NCBI RefSeq assembly: GCF_018127925.1
Contig: NZ_CP072348.1
Location: forward strand, 1,586,001 to 1,650,000
Direction of reading: 5' to 3'
Length of the DNA: 64,000 nucleotides
From: Prevotella melaninogenica
GTDB lineage: Bacteria; Bacteroidota; Bacteroidia; Bacteroidales; Bacteroidaceae
Part shown: positions 44,032-54,516 of the stretch, piece after piece
Layout of the letters: each line of letters starts with the position of its first letter
Numbering within the stretch: the stretch's first letter is position 1
Made by a program: the position numbers and the translations under genes
The notes under the pieces: model-generated
What the model was told of the DNA's origin: nothing
Database searches by the model: none
Seen by the model: the letters and a program-made list of their open reading frames with translations, nothing else

Positions 44032-45519
44032 ATGCAAGATTTAGTTATTTACAATACACTGCATCGTAAGAAGGAACTCTTCCAACCGATTGCAGCTCCT
44101 AACGTAGGAATGTATGTCTGTGGACCAACTGTTTATGGCGATCCACACCTCGGACACGCACGTCCTGCTATCACCTTTGATATTCTTTTCCGCTATCTTA
44201 AACACATAGGGTACAAGGTTCGTTATGTTCGTAACATCACGGACGTGGGCCATTTGGAGCATGATGCTGACGAAGGTGATGACAAGATTGAGAAGAAGGC
44301 ACGTCTTGAGCAGTTGGAGCCAATGGAGATTGCGCAGCACTATACCAACCGCTATCACGATGCTATGCGTTCGCTCAACGTTCTTCCACCAAGCATCGAA
44401 CCACATGCAACAGGTCATATCATAGAGCAGGAAGAGTTAGTAAATCAGATTCTTGCCAACGGTTATGCTTATGAAAGCAATGGAAGTATCTACTTTGATG
44501 TAGAGAAATACGATAAGGATCACCACTATGGCGTTCTTTCTGGTCGTAACATCACCGACATGATAAACAACTCTCGTGAGTTGGCAGGTGTTGGCGAGAA
44601 GCGTAATCAGATTGACTTTGCTCTTTGGAAACGTGCTATGCCAGAGCATATCATGCGTTGGCCATCTCCTTGGAGCGATGGTTTCCCTGGTTGGCACTGC
44701 GAGTGTACAGCGATGGGACGCAAGTATTTGGGTGATCACTTTGATATTCATGGTGGCGGTATGGACCTTATCTTCCCTCATCATGAGTGCGAGATTGCAC
44801 AAGCTGTGGCTTCACAAGGTGATGAAATGGTGAAGTATTGGATGCATAACAATATGATTACCATCAACGGACAGAAGATGGGCAAGTCGCTTGGCAACTT
44901 CATTACGCTTGAGCAGTTCTTTACTGGCGAGCATGACACGCTCACACAGGCTTACTCTCCAATGACAATTCGCTTCTTCATCCTCTCTGCTCACTATCGT
45001 GGAACAGTAGACTTCTCTAACGAGGCACTACAGGCTGCTGAGAAGGGCTACGAACGTTTGATGAATGGTATTGAGGATTTGGCACGCATTCAGCCTGCTG
45101 CTGCGTCAGACGAGAATACAAAGAAGTTTGTTGCTGGCTTCCGTCAGAAGTGCTATGATGCAATGAACGACGACTTGATGACCCCTGCTGTCATCTCAAC
45201 TCTCTTTGAGGCTTGCCACTTGGTGAACATCCTCATCGATCATAAGGCGCAGATTTCAGCCGACGACCTTAAGGAACTTACTGAGGCAATGCAGCTCTTT
45301 GCCTTCGATATTCTCGGTCTTCAGAATGAGCGTGGAGCCAATAACGATGCCCGTGAGGAGGCTTATGGTAAGGTGGTTGATATGGTTCTCGACCTTCGTG
45401 CAAAGGCAAAAGCAGAGAAGAACTGGGCTGTTAGCGACCAGATTCGTGATGCTCTCGCTGAGGCTGGCTTCCAAGTTAAGGACACCAAGGACGGTGTTAC
45501 GTGGAAACTTGACCGATAA
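44032..45519 (+). CDS. cysS: Cysteinyl-tRNA synthetase
   Basis: 495 residues. [18 protein letters not shown] contains the zinc Cys and HIGH-type motif (HLGH). GWHCECTAM and HHECEIAQ supply further zinc ligands, and KMGKSLGN is the KMSKS motif. It charges tRNA-Cys. The KMSKS variant KMGKS is a minor substitution and does not suggest inactivity. Confidence 0.96.
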   Translation: MQDLVIYNTLHRKKELFQPIAAPNVGMYVCGPTVYGDPHLGHARPAITFDILFRYLKHIGYKVRYVRNITDVGHLEHDADEGDDKIEKKARLEQLEPMEIAQHYTNRYHDAMRSLNVLPPSIEPHATGHIIEQEELVNQILANGYAYESNGSIYFDVEKYDKDHHYGVLSGRNITDMINNSRELAGVGEKRNQIDFALWKRAMPEHIMRWPSPWSDGFPGWHCECTAMGRKYLGDHFDIHGGGMDLIFPHHECEIAQAVASQGDEMVKYWMHNNMITINGQKMGKSLGNFITLEQFFTGEHDTLTQAYSPMTIRFFILSAHYRGTVDFSNEALQAAEKGYERLMNGIEDLARIQPAAASDENTKKFVAGFRQKCYDAMNDDLMTPAVISTLFEACHLVNILIDHKAQISADDLKELTEAMQLFAFDILGLQNERGANNDAREEAYGKVVDMVLDLRAKAKAEKNWAVSDQIRDALAEAGFQVKDTKDGVTWKLDR

Positions 45520-45636
45520 ACTGAAAACTTCAGATTGCTTCTTTGATGAGCATAAACGCTGTTTGTCAGTGGAGTAAGCGGTAAATAAAAGGATAATGAG
45601 TGAGCCCTAAATGGTGTGTCGCTCGTATTCATTCCT

Positions 45637-45708
45637 ATAAGGATAGATATTCTTAGTATGTGTCAGCGATAATGTGCAGTGTATTAGGAATATCTATCCT
45701 TATTTTAT
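45637..45708 (+). terminator. Terminator-like long stem after cysS
   Basis: ATAAGGATAGATATTC (45637-45652) pairs perfectly with GAATATCTATCCTTAT (45688-45703), then TTTATATTATTTTT. Confidence 0.75.
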
Positions 45709-45929
45709 ATTATTTTTCTAATTTGTTTTTATAACAGCATAGTTTCTTTCTTGTATCTCAATTGATTCCATCTTTGGTTAACGTGTTTTCCTATATTTTG
45801 TAACTTTGTGTGTAAACACTTGTGGTTTCTTTTTCCCTATCACAAGCTAATGTGTTGATAGTTGCTTTTCATCTTATTTATATTAGGTTATTTGCAAAGC
45901 TATAAACCATTTAAAGTATTGTAGTTTAT

Positions 45930-46005
45930 CGTCCGCACCATTGGTGTTAAGCCTTCGCACAATATGTGTTGGGCATCCGCACAATATGTGCGGAGCCTTC
46001 GGACG
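45930..46005. repeat. 22-bp-period TCCGCAC..GTGCGGA array, copy 3
   Basis: Units start at 45932, 45954, 45976 and 45998, exactly 22 bp apart. The 45520-46171 gap holds this array and the cysS terminator. Confidence 0.88.
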
Positions 46006-46171
46006 ATGATAAGAAGTTGTATAAATGTTCTTATGTTACAATCTTCTTATAACAAAGCAAGTCTTTCAAAAAAGATTTTTTGTCACTTAAGAATGATTTA
46101 TAGTCCGTATAAGTGAAATGTAATAGCGAGATGAAACTCAAAAAGAGCTTTTAATTTAGAGATGAAAATGT

Positions 46172-48655
46172 TTACTGGTCGTGCACTTGCAGTGCATTTC
46201 CAGTATTATGGATGATGATATTTCTGCTGATTTTCATCTCCTTGTCATGTACAGTCAGCGTAATATCTCCCTTCCTTTTATCTCCTTCCACAATGACGAC
46301 AAGCTTGCCGTGGAAGAGTTTCATATGTGGTTCGGTGAATGACTGCAATGAAGTTGGATCACCATTGCATACGGCTTTGAAATGACCGGCACCTGACACG
46401 GTGAAGAAGAGTTCGTTGTCAGCATCGGGAACGGGATTACCCTGCTCGTCAAGCATTGTAACGGTGATGTAAACAAGGTTGGCACCAGGGATGCCACAGG
46501 TAGATTTGTCGGCTTCAAGCAGTAGCTTATGGGGTTTCCCTGCAGTGAACACAGAAACGGAATCAACCGTTTTGCCCTGTTCATCAAATGCCACAACCTT
46601 CAGCTCTCCAGGCTCATAGACAACGTTATCCCACATCATTCGATAGCGTTTAGCACGTTGTTTGGCTTCTTCTGGTGTAGCGGCTTTTCCTGTAGCAGCC
46701 TCACCCTGTATCTCTTTTCCAGCCTTTCTACATCGTCCCTGTGACTTTCCATTGACGAAGAGTTCCGTCTCCGGATAGCTTGAGTAGCAGAAGACAGGTG
46801 TCACCTGTCCCTCACGTCCGTTCCACGTCCAGTGGGGGAGGAGGTGAAGCGTTGGTTCTTTCTTGTTCCAGACCGACCGGTAGAGGTAGTAGCGGTCCTT
46901 AGGTAGTCCTGCGAGATCGCAAGTACCAAAGTAGCTGCTACGGCTGGGCCAGTACTCATCGTAGGGAGTTGGCTCTCCAAGGTAGTCTGTTCCAGTCCAT
47001 ATAAACTGTCCGATCGTATAAGGGAGGTCCTCCATAGCGATGAAGTCTTCTTCCGGTAGGTTGCTCCATGAACACCATTGTGTGTCGTAGCTTGAGACCT
47101 GTCCGTCGCTGTCAGCCTCTGCTACGCCCCAGCGTACAGGAAACTTGTATACTCCACGGCTTGAGACGGTTGAGGCAGTCTCAGTCCCTAAGAGAAAGCC
47201 TGCGGGCAGTTGTGCTATGTTGCGGTTGTATTTAAAGACACGATAGTTGAATCCTGGCACATCCATCACCTGTGCAAAGCCTGATTTCAAGGCTGCTTCC
47301 GCTTGGTCCATACCCTGTGTAACAGGGCGTGAGGGGTCTAAGCGGTGGCAGATAGCCTGTAGTCTTTCGGCAATCTGTCGTCCTTCTTCGCTCCACTGTT
47401 CGGGTATTTCGTTTCCGATACTCCACATCACGATACTTGGATGGTTGCGGTGATGTCTTATGAGGTTCTCCATATCCTTGTCAGACCAGTCCTTAAAGAA
47501 TCGTGCGTAGCCGTTCTTACACTTAGGATAGAGCCACATATCAAAACTTTCAGCCATTACCATCATTCCTAAAGAGTCACAAAGGTGTACGAAGAGTTCT
47601 GAAGGCATATTGTGAGCGGTGCGTATGGCGTCTGCACCCATATCCTTCATCTGTTTTATCTGTCGTATCAGTGCGGCTTTGTTTTCGGCAGCTCCGAGTG
47701 GTCCGAGGTCGTGATGCAGGCATACACCTTGTATCTTTCTGCTGACACCATTAAGCTGAAAGCCCTTTTCCTTTGAGACGGAAACGGTGCGGATAGCAGT
47801 CTTCGTGGTGTAAAGGAGAGCCAAGCTACCCTTGTTTCGGGTGTAGATACCAAAGTGTATGAGGGCAGGATGCTCTGGGGTCCATACACTGTATTTACCT
47901 TTCTTCCAGTTCATTTCGGCGTGGGCAATACCAGTAAGCGGGTCAAGCGTCAGAGCGGTCTTTTCCATTGGTCCGTCCTTACTTTCGTAGGCAATAGCTA
48001 TCAGTTTCTCTTTACCGTCCCATCCGTCAATCTTTGCATCGACGGAAAGTGTGGCACCCTCCTCATCGAGGCGTGTTGTACGTATATAGACATCCCACGG
48101 ATCGATATGCAATCGAGGCATAAGGACGAGTTTTACAGGGCGGAAAAGTCCCGCTCCGGGATACCATCGTGAGCTTTCTTCACGATTGTTGAGGTGAACA
48201 ATTATCGTGTTTTCGCCTTCCTTTAGATATTCCGTAGCATCAATACGAAAGGCATTATAGCCGTATGCCCACCTTCCTGCTTCCTTTCCGTTGATGTAAA
48301 CGATGGGTTCTGACATCGCACCATCAAAGTAAAGATAGGCGCGAGAGTATCTCTGGCGCTTCTTTATTGTAAGTTTATGGCTGTACCAGCCTTCACCTAT
48401 CCATGGTAACGCACCACTGCGACCGCTCTTTTCAGTAGCCTGTTTCTCGCCGTTCTGTTCTATTGCCACACGTTGTAAGTCCCATTTCTTGTCGAAGGGA
48501 CCACTGATAGCCCAGTCATGGGGGATATTCACGGTCTGCCAATGTAGACTATCACGTGAGAACTGCCAAGTACGAAGTTCTGTTACTTGGTTCATAGCCC
48601 AGTTGAGGGTTGTATGACAGAGGAGTAGGAGGGTGATGAAGATTCTCGTTTTCAT
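46172..48655 (-). CDS. GH2 beta-galactosidase-type glycoside hydrolase
   Basis: 827 residues. Signal peptide ending NWAMN. GH2 sugar-binding, Ig and TIM-barrel domains: DWAISGPFD and WYPGAGLFRPVKL in the first, RTAHNMPSELF in the third. The acid/base Glu is in WSIGNEIPEQW (about 413-415) and the nucleophile Glu in GTETAST (about 490). The C-terminus has extra beta domains (DUF4982-type and a second Ig-like, VTMLDEQGNPVPDADNELFF). Probably periplasmic, releasing galactose or a related sugar from glycans. No adjacent SusCD. Confidence 0.88.
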   Translation of the reverse strand: MKTRIFITLLLLCHTTLNWAMNQVTELRTWQFSRDSLHWQTVNIPHDWAISGPFDKKWDLQRVAIEQNGEKQATEKSGRSGALPWIGEGWYSHKLTIKKRQRYSRAYLYFDGAMSEPIVYINGKEAGRWAYGYNAFRIDATEYLKEGENTIIVHLNNREESSRWYPGAGLFRPVKLVLMPRLHIDPWDVYIRTTRLDEEGATLSVDAKIDGWDGKEKLIAIAYESKDGPMEKTALTLDPLTGIAHAEMNWKKGKYSVWTPEHPALIHFGIYTRNKGSLALLYTTKTAIRTVSVSKEKGFQLNGVSRKIQGVCLHHDLGPLGAAENKAALIRQIKQMKDMGADAIRTAHNMPSELFVHLCDSLGMMVMAESFDMWLYPKCKNGYARFFKDWSDKDMENLIRHHRNHPSIVMWSIGNEIPEQWSEEGRQIAERLQAICHRLDPSRPVTQGMDQAEAALKSGFAQVMDVPGFNYRVFKYNRNIAQLPAGFLLGTETASTVSSRGVYKFPVRWGVAEADSDGQVSSYDTQWCSWSNLPEEDFIAMEDLPYTIGQFIWTGTDYLGEPTPYDEYWPSRSSYFGTCDLAGLPKDRYYLYRSVWNKKEPTLHLLPHWTWNGREGQVTPVFCYSSYPETELFVNGKSQGRCRKAGKEIQGEAATGKAATPEEAKQRAKRYRMMWDNVVYEPGELKVVAFDEQGKTVDSVSVFTAGKPHKLLLEADKSTCGIPGANLVYITVTMLDEQGNPVPDADNELFFTVSGAGHFKAVCNGDPTSLQSFTEPHMKLFHGKLVVIVEGDKRKGDITLTVHDKEMKISRNIIIHNTGNALQVHDQ

Positions 48656-48777
48656 TGTCGGAAGTTGGAAGGAATAGTAATATTATTGGTAAGAAAAACT
48701 GATATATGTGGGGTAGTTTGTGCCTTATGTATTGGAAAGCATGGACCGTCAGTGGTATTGTCAAGGCTTTGTAAGTG

Positions 48778-48818
48778 TTTTCCAACGTCCGTTAAAACGA
48801 TTTACGGACGTTGGAAAA
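48778..48818. terminator. Near-perfect 14-bp inverted repeat
   Basis: TTTTCCAACGTCCG (48778-48791) pairs with CGGACGTTGGAAAA (48805-48818). It follows the nucleoside kinase gene on the minus strand, so probably ends its transcription; it lies in the short gap before the GH2 promoter region. Confidence 0.7.
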
Positions 48819-48899
48819 GTGTTGAAAAAAGCTGAACCGTATGCGTGGATATGCTTCAGTAGAAGCCTTGTGAGAATATACGGCAGTTGGAAAAGCCTC

Positions 48900-50567
48900 T
48901 TAATACTTGAATGAACTGCCTCCTAAGAACTCTCTCAGTAGGGAGGTTGGAGGGAGATTGCGGAAAGGTAGTGGTGCAAAATACTTGAGGAACTTGCGCA
49001 GACGATAAGCTTCTGCATATTCCTCGCAGTTCTCAGGCACCTGTTCCAATACTTCTTCCGCTTGCGGTTTGATGACAGCAAGCTCAAAAAGCATTGCTGT
49101 ATTGAACATTACATCTGCCTGCTCTTGATAAGGAAAAATCCACTTGTTCTCACCAGCACGCACACTTGGCCAGCGGTGAATGGTTTCTTGTGCAGAACAA
49201 CCACGATACTTGTAATCGCGAACAATACGACGAAGCAGACGATTGTCGGTTGTTGGGATATAGTTGTGGTCGTCTAACAGGATTGTAGTGAGGGCAGATG
49301 CGTAGATTTTAAACTTCTTATCGTCTGCAATCTGCTCTGTCAGTGCTGGGTTGAGTGCGTGAATACCTTCCACAAGTAGTATGTTATTCTCTCCAAGATG
49401 CAGCTTTTTACCGCTCTTTTCACTCATTCCGGTTTGGAAATTATACTTCGGTAATTCCACCTCTTCACCACGGAAAAGAGCATTAAACTGCTCATTGATA
49501 AGTGGAATATTCAGTGCATAGATACTCTCGTAATCAAGTTCTCCATTCTCATCTTTTGGTGTTTCCGCCCTGTTAACGAAGTAGTCATCTAAGGAAATCT
49601 GTACTGGTTTCACACCACTTGCTAATAGTTGGACAGAAAGACGTTTACAGAATGTTGTCTTACCGCTCGAAGATGGTCCGGCAATGAGTACTACCTTTAT
49701 CTCTTTTCGTTCAGCAATCGTATCGGCAATCTGCGATATCTTCTTTTCTTGCAGTGCCTCACTGACATTGATAAGGTCGGTTGCCAGTCCATTCTTCACC
49801 GCTTCGTTGAAGTCACCCACCGTCTTAATACCTAAGATACTCTGCCATTTATGATGCTCTTTGAACACCTCGAACATCTTGTCTTGGCGTATCAATTCAC
49901 CTAATTTAGAAGGGTCTTGTGTGGAAGGAATGCGCAAGAGGACTCCATCAAAGTAAGGCTCCAACCCAAAGAGATGAAGTTGGCTCGTGTTGGTAAGCAT
50001 CGAACCATAGTAATAATCCTTATAATCGTCAAGCACATAATAGACACAATAAAGGCTACCGCTGCTTTTAAGGAGTTTAGCCTTTTGTATATCGCCTAAC
50101 TCAGTGAACATCTTTACCGCCTCCTCGGTTGTTGTTTCGTAACGCTGGATAGGCATTTTAGCGTCGATAATCTCCTGCATTCGTGTACGGATACGGTCAA
50201 CATCCTCTGCTGTAATCTCGTGTCCGAGCTGCAAGTTGCAGTAGTAACCATTTGAAACAGGGATATCAATCACCACTTGACTACCCGTATAGAGGTCGTG
50301 AACAGCCTTGCAGAGCACCATAAAGAGCGAGCGGGTGTAAGTGCGAATACCTGATGGAGTAAGCAAATCGAGGAACTCTACATCCTTATTATGATAGACA
50401 CGATAATGGAGTCCTTCCACCTTATTATTCACTTTTGCACTCACTGGTCCATAAGGCATTTGAAGATTAATTTCTTTATAAATGTCAGAAAGTGTACTTC
50501 CAATTGGGACTTCTTGAGTTTTTTTATTATTTTTGCAACGGATATGCAGTACTTGTCTCATAATCAT
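48900..50567 (-). CDS. Nucleoside (uridine-type) kinase with N-terminal TGS-like domain
   Basis: 555 residues. N-terminal TGS-like beta domain (CKNNKKTQEVPIGSTLSDIY) and a threonyl-tRNA-synthetase-like second region. The C-terminal P-loop kinase starts GPSSSGKTTFCKRLS near 300 and resembles uridine kinase/phosphoribulokinase. This architecture is common in Bacteroidales as 'nucleoside kinase'. It phosphorylates a nucleoside with ATP; the exact substrate is unproven. The start could be the third codon (MRQVLH). Confidence 0.85.
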   Translation of the reverse strand: MIMRQVLHIRCKNNKKTQEVPIGSTLSDIYKEINLQMPYGPVSAKVNNKVEGLHYRVYHNKDVEFLDLLTPSGIRTYTRSLFMVLCKAVHDLYTGSQVVIDIPVSNGYYCNLQLGHEITAEDVDRIRTRMQEIIDAKMPIQRYETTTEEAVKMFTELGDIQKAKLLKSSGSLYCVYYVLDDYKDYYYGSMLTNTSQLHLFGLEPYFDGVLLRIPSTQDPSKLGELIRQDKMFEVFKEHHKWQSILGIKTVGDFNEAVKNGLATDLINVSEALQEKKISQIADTIAERKEIKVVLIAGPSSSGKTTFCKRLSVQLLASGVKPVQISLDDYFVNRAETPKDENGELDYESIYALNIPLINEQFNALFRGEEVELPKYNFQTGMSEKSGKKLHLGENNILLVEGIHALNPALTEQIADDKKFKIYASALTTILLDDHNYIPTTDNRLLRRIVRDYKYRGCSAQETIHRWPSVRAGENKWIFPYQEQADVMFNTAMLFELAVIKPQAEEVLEQVPENCEEYAEAYRLRKFLKYFAPLPFRNLPPTSLLREFLGGSSFKY

Positions 50568-50680
50568 TGATGGTTAAAATTATGTCAGGGAACAATATTG
50601 TCCTTTGGTAAATAGGATTGTAAAGTTAGGGAAAGTTTTGCAAATATCCAAGAAACAGACATCACAAATTAAGTTATTAT

Positions 50681-52390
50681 ATGTCGATTTGGATTTTCTT
50701 TAAGCTCATTGGAGCATTGGCATTGCTAATGTTCGGTATGAAAACTATGAGTGAGGCTCTGCAGAAAATGGCAGGTCCACAGTTGCGTCACATTCTTGGC
50801 GCAATGACTACAAACCGGTTTACTGGTATTCTTACGGGTACGTTCATCACAGCTGCTGTACAATCATCAACAGCAACGACGGTGATGACGGTTAGCTTTG
50901 TGAATGCAGGGTTGTTGACATTGCTTCAAGCCATCTCGGTTATTATGGGAGCGAACATCGGAACGACGCTAACGGCATGGATTATGTCAGCTGGTTTCTC
51001 GTTTAATATTACCGATTTCGTCTGGCCAGCATTCTTTATTGGTATCGTACTGATCTACTCTAAGAGGCGTAAACTCATTGGTGATTTCCTCTTTGGTATC
51101 TCATTTATGTTCTTGGGATTGGGAACCTTACGTCAGACAGGTATTGATATGGACCTTGCGCACAATCAGGCTGTACTCGATTTCTTTAGTCATTTCGACC
51201 CACAAAGCTTCATCACAACTATCGTTTTCCTACTTATCGGTAGTGTGCTGACCATGTGTGTGCAGAGTTCTGCAGCGATCATGGCTATCACGATGATTCT
51301 TTGTTCAACGGGAGTATTGCCTATTTATCAGGGTATTGCACTCGTAATGGGTGAAAATATTGGTACAACTGTAACCTCAAACCTTGCTGCTTTGACAGCA
51401 AACACGCAGGCTCGCCGAGCTGCTATGGCTCATATGGTGTTCAATGTCTTTGGTGTTCTTTGGGTATTATGTATCTTCCATCCTTTTATCAATATGATTT
51501 GCGACTGGGTGGGCTATGATGTAACGATGCCAAAGGGTGCCCCTGGCTTTGCTGCCAATGCTGCTAAGCTAAGTTTTGTGCTTGCTGCTTTCCATACAAC
51601 CTTCAACGTTGCCAACACTATTATCCTTGTTGGACCAATCAAGTATTTGGAGAAGCTGGTCTGCATGATCATCAAACCAAAGACAAACAAGGACGAAGAC
51701 GAGTTCCGTCTGCACTTTATTCAGGTTGGTATCATGAAGACTCCAGAACTTTCTGTGCTTGAGGCTTCAAAGGAGATAAAGTCGTTTGCTGAGCGTATTC
51801 AGCGTATGTTTGGTATGGTTCGTGAGCTACTTGGCGAGAAAGATACGGATAAATTCACCAAACTCTATAGTCGTATTGAGAAGTATGAAGGTATTTCTGA
51901 TAATATGGAGATAGAGATAGCGAAGTATCTCGACCAAGTTTCTAATGCTCATCTGAGTGATGAAACGAAGGAGAAGGTGCGCTCTATGCTTCGTGAAATC
52001 TCTGAGTTGGAGAGTATCGGAGATGCTTGTTATAACATTGCTCGTACTTGTAGCCGTCTTATCAATAGTAAGGAAGACTTCACACAGGAGCAGTATGACC
52101 ACATGCATCAGATGTTTGAGTTGACAGATGATGCTCTGACACAGATGAATCGTATTCTTGTTGGTCACCGTCAGGACAACGATGTGAACCGTTCGTTCAA
52201 TATTGAGACCGAGATTAACAACTACCGCAACCAATTGCGCTCGCAGAATATCAACGATGTGAACGACCATAAGTACACCTATGCAGTAGGAACAATGTAC
52301 ATGGACATCATTCAGGAGTGTGAGAAATTAGGCGACTATGTAGTCAATGTTGTTGAGGCTCGTATGGGTGTTCGACAGCAAGACGCATAA
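50681..52390 (+). CDS. Na+/phosphate cotransporter with PhoU-like tail
   Basis: 569 residues. Two inverted-topology repeats, each with the QSS motif (QSSTATTVMTVS near 61 and QSSAAIMAITMI near 205), in eight or more membrane helices. The cytoplasmic C-terminus (~350-560) is helical and PhoU-like. Imports phosphate with sodium. Divergent from the nucleoside kinase; own transcript. Confidence 0.88.
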   Translation: MSIWIFFKLIGALALLMFGMKTMSEALQKMAGPQLRHILGAMTTNRFTGILTGTFITAAVQSSTATTVMTVSFVNAGLLTLLQAISVIMGANIGTTLTAWIMSAGFSFNITDFVWPAFFIGIVLIYSKRRKLIGDFLFGISFMFLGLGTLRQTGIDMDLAHNQAVLDFFSHFDPQSFITTIVFLLIGSVLTMCVQSSAAIMAITMILCSTGVLPIYQGIALVMGENIGTTVTSNLAALTANTQARRAAMAHMVFNVFGVLWVLCIFHPFINMICDWVGYDVTMPKGAPGFAANAAKLSFVLAAFHTTFNVANTIILVGPIKYLEKLVCMIIKPKTNKDEDEFRLHFIQVGIMKTPELSVLEASKEIKSFAERIQRMFGMVRELLGEKDTDKFTKLYSRIEKYEGISDNMEIEIAKYLDQVSNAHLSDETKEKVRSMLREISELESIGDACYNIARTCSRLINSKEDFTQEQYDHMHQMFELTDDALTQMNRILVGHRQDNDVNRSFNIETEINNYRNQLRSQNINDVNDHKYTYAVGTMYMDIIQECEKLGDYVVNVVEARMGVRQQDA

Positions 52391-52554
52391 AATTTTGAGT
52401 ATGATTAAACAAGATAAAGGCAGGGGCATCAATGTGTGTCCTTGCCTTTACAATATCATGACTTCCATCTCTTGAATGCTTATAGTATCACCACTTGACG
52501 GGTTCTAACATTCGGTTGCACTTTCATTAACCATATAGAGCAGTTCATTTAATC

Positions 52555-52632
52555 TTCAACACATTTGGTGTTCGCCATTCGCACAACATGTGTTCACCAT
52601 CAACACAACATGTGCGGAGCGTCCGCACGATA
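52555..52632. repeat. 22-bp-period TCCGCAC..GTGCGGA array, copy 4
   Basis: Units start at 52556 (TCAACAC), 52578 (TTCGCAC), 52600 (TCAACAC) and 52622 (TCCGCAC), exactly 22 bp apart. Lies in the 52391-52702 gap, which is otherwise empty. Confidence 0.87.
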
Positions 52633-52702
52633 ACTATTAGGGACCGAAAGACCAGTTAAGGACATCATTGCCGATTTAGATAAGCCATTAACTCCTCACA
52701 AC

Positions 52703-53182
52703 TCAAAGCATAGAGATAGGAACTCCATGTGTGTTCTTTGTTTCGTCAATGATAAAGATACTATGTAAACTTCCTATACAATTAATCGTACCAAGCGTGT
52801 TGAGCATGAATTGTTGATAGCTTTTCATGTCATGCGCATAGACTTTAATAAGGAAATCGTAGTCACCACTGGTGTTATAACACTCTGTTATTTCCTCAAG
52901 ATTCTGCACAACATTCATAAACTCTTGTATGAGTTCTTGAGAATGTTGTTTCAGTCTGATATTACATAATACCATAATACCATTGCCAACCTTATGAGGA
53001 TTCACAACCGCCATGTATCTTTCTATATAGCCATCACGCTCCAATCGCTTCTGTCGCTCAAACGTGGGAGAGGTTGAAAGGTGGAGTTTTGCGGCTAATT
53101 CTTTTACCGTAAGATCTGAGTTGCGCTGTAGAATACGTAGTATTTTACGGTCGGTTTCATCTAAAGTCTCATTGTTATTCAT
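52703..53182 (-). CDS. Lrp/AsnC-family transcription regulator
   Basis: 159 residues. Winged helix at ~7-60 (DETDRKILRILQRNSDLTVKE, LHLSTSPTFERQKRLERDG) and a C-terminal RAM ligand domain (MVLCNIRLKQHSQ, ECYNTSGDYDFLIKVYAHD). Divergent from the MetE-like gene across a 164-bp region with a promoter, so it is likely to regulate that gene and the metY gene after it in response to an amino acid. Confidence 0.88.
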   Translation of the reverse strand: MNNNETLDETDRKILRILQRNSDLTVKELAAKLHLSTSPTFERQKRLERDGYIERYMAVVNPHKVGNGIMVLCNIRLKQHSQELIQEFMNVVQNLEEITECYNTSGDYDFLIKVYAHDMKSYQQFMLNTLGTINCIGSLHSIFIIDETKNTHGVPISML

Positions 53183-53274
53183 TTCGATATATTTTGTATT
53201 TGCAGAATATTATTCTGCTGTTTGTGCTAAATTTAGGGCATAGATAGTACATTTTTCCGAATTACACAGTAAAT

Positions 53275-53305
53275 TTTGGTAGTAAATGGTTTTGTTATAA
53301 CTTTG
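53275..53305 (+). promoter_or_regulatory. Promoter of the MetE-like gene
   Basis: TTTG at 53275-53278 and TAACTTTG at 53298-53305, 19 bp apart, in the region shared with the Lrp-type regulator. Confidence 0.68.
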
Positions 53306-53346
53306 CAATCGTATTCGAAAAAGAAAATAATAAAAGATAGAAAAAT

Positions 53347-54468
53347 ATGAGTAGCATAAGAACAAACGCACCATATCGTGCAGACATCGTAGGTAGTTTC
53401 CTCCGCCCAGCAGAATTGAAAGATGCAAGAAAGAAATTTGTTGCAGGTGAAATAAGTAAAGACGAATTAACAAAGATAGAAGATCGGTTGATAACCGACC
53501 TTATTGCCAAGCAGAAGGCACATGGCTTGAAAGTAATTACGGATGGAGAATTTCGTAGAAGTTACTGGCATCTTGACTTCATGTGGGGTTTCAACGGAAT
53601 AGAGGAAATTGAACTTGAACATGGCTATCAGTTCCATGGAGAGGAGACAACACCAGGCTCTATTCGTATCGTTGGACGTATCAGTGGAGAGAATCATCCC
53701 TTTGTTGAGCATTTCAAGTTTGTTAAACAGTTTGAAGAGGAAGGGATTATTGTACGTCAGACACTTCCTGCTCCAGCACAGTTGTTCGCAGAATGTTTCC
53801 GTGGCGATAATACTAAGGATACTGAAAAAGTATATCCAGACGTAAATGAGTTAATTCATGACATAGCCGCAGCATATAGAACAGTAATTGCAGACCTATA
53901 TGCAGCAGGATGTAGAAATATCCAATTTGATGATTGTACATGGGGTATGGTTGTTGATAAAGACTATTGGAAGGCACATGGTGGCGACAAGGAAACGATA
54001 GAGGAGCTTGCTACTAAATATCTAACGATTAATAATTTGGCTCTCGAAGGTAGACCAAAGGATATCGCTTTCACTACTCATATTTGTCGAGGAAACTATC
54101 ATTCTACTTATGCAGCACAAGGACCTTACGATCCTGTAGCTCCATTCGTATTTGCACAAGAGAATGTTGATGCGTTCTATTTAGAATATGACGATGAACG
54201 TTCGGGAGGTTTTGAACCGCTGAAGTATATTCCTAATGGTAAGAAGGTAGTATTGGGACTTATCACAAGTAAGCATGCTGAACTTGAAGAGCCCTCAAAG
54301 ATTATCGCGCGTATAAAAGAGGCTGAAAAATATATATCACTTGATGACCTCTGTTTAAGTTCACAATGTGGCTTTGCTTCTTGTGAAATTGGTAACAAGC
54401 TGACAGAAGAAGAGCAATGGGCTAAAATAGACCTTGTACAGAAAATAGCTGCTGAGGTTTGGGCGTAA
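53347..54468 (+). CDS. Cobalamin-independent methionine synthase-like protein (short, MetE C-terminal type)
   Basis: 373 residues. ADIVGSFLRPAELKDARKKF at the start, GEFRRSYWHLDFMWGF, and zinc-site residues in THICRGNYHSTY and SSQCGFASCE. It matches the MetE C-terminal half without the N-terminal domain, as in the YxjG/H group, which transfers methyl groups to homocysteine from a still unclear donor. Followed 48 bp later by metY. Confidence 0.85.
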   Translation: MSSIRTNAPYRADIVGSFLRPAELKDARKKFVAGEISKDELTKIEDRLITDLIAKQKAHGLKVITDGEFRRSYWHLDFMWGFNGIEEIELEHGYQFHGEETTPGSIRIVGRISGENHPFVEHFKFVKQFEEEGIIVRQTLPAPAQLFAECFRGDNTKDTEKVYPDVNELIHDIAAAYRTVIADLYAAGCRNIQFDDCTWGMVVDKDYWKAHGGDKETIEELATKYLTINNLALEGRPKDIAFTTHICRGNYHSTYAAQGPYDPVAPFVFAQENVDAFYLEYDDERSGGFEPLKYIPNGKKVVLGLITSKHAELEEPSKIIARIKEAEKYISLDDLCLSSQCGFASCEIGNKLTEEEQWAKIDLVQKIAAEVWA

Positions 54469-54516
54469 TCCTATCTTTGCGGCTAATAGGCATAAAGTAA
54501 TAAACAAGTAAATGAT

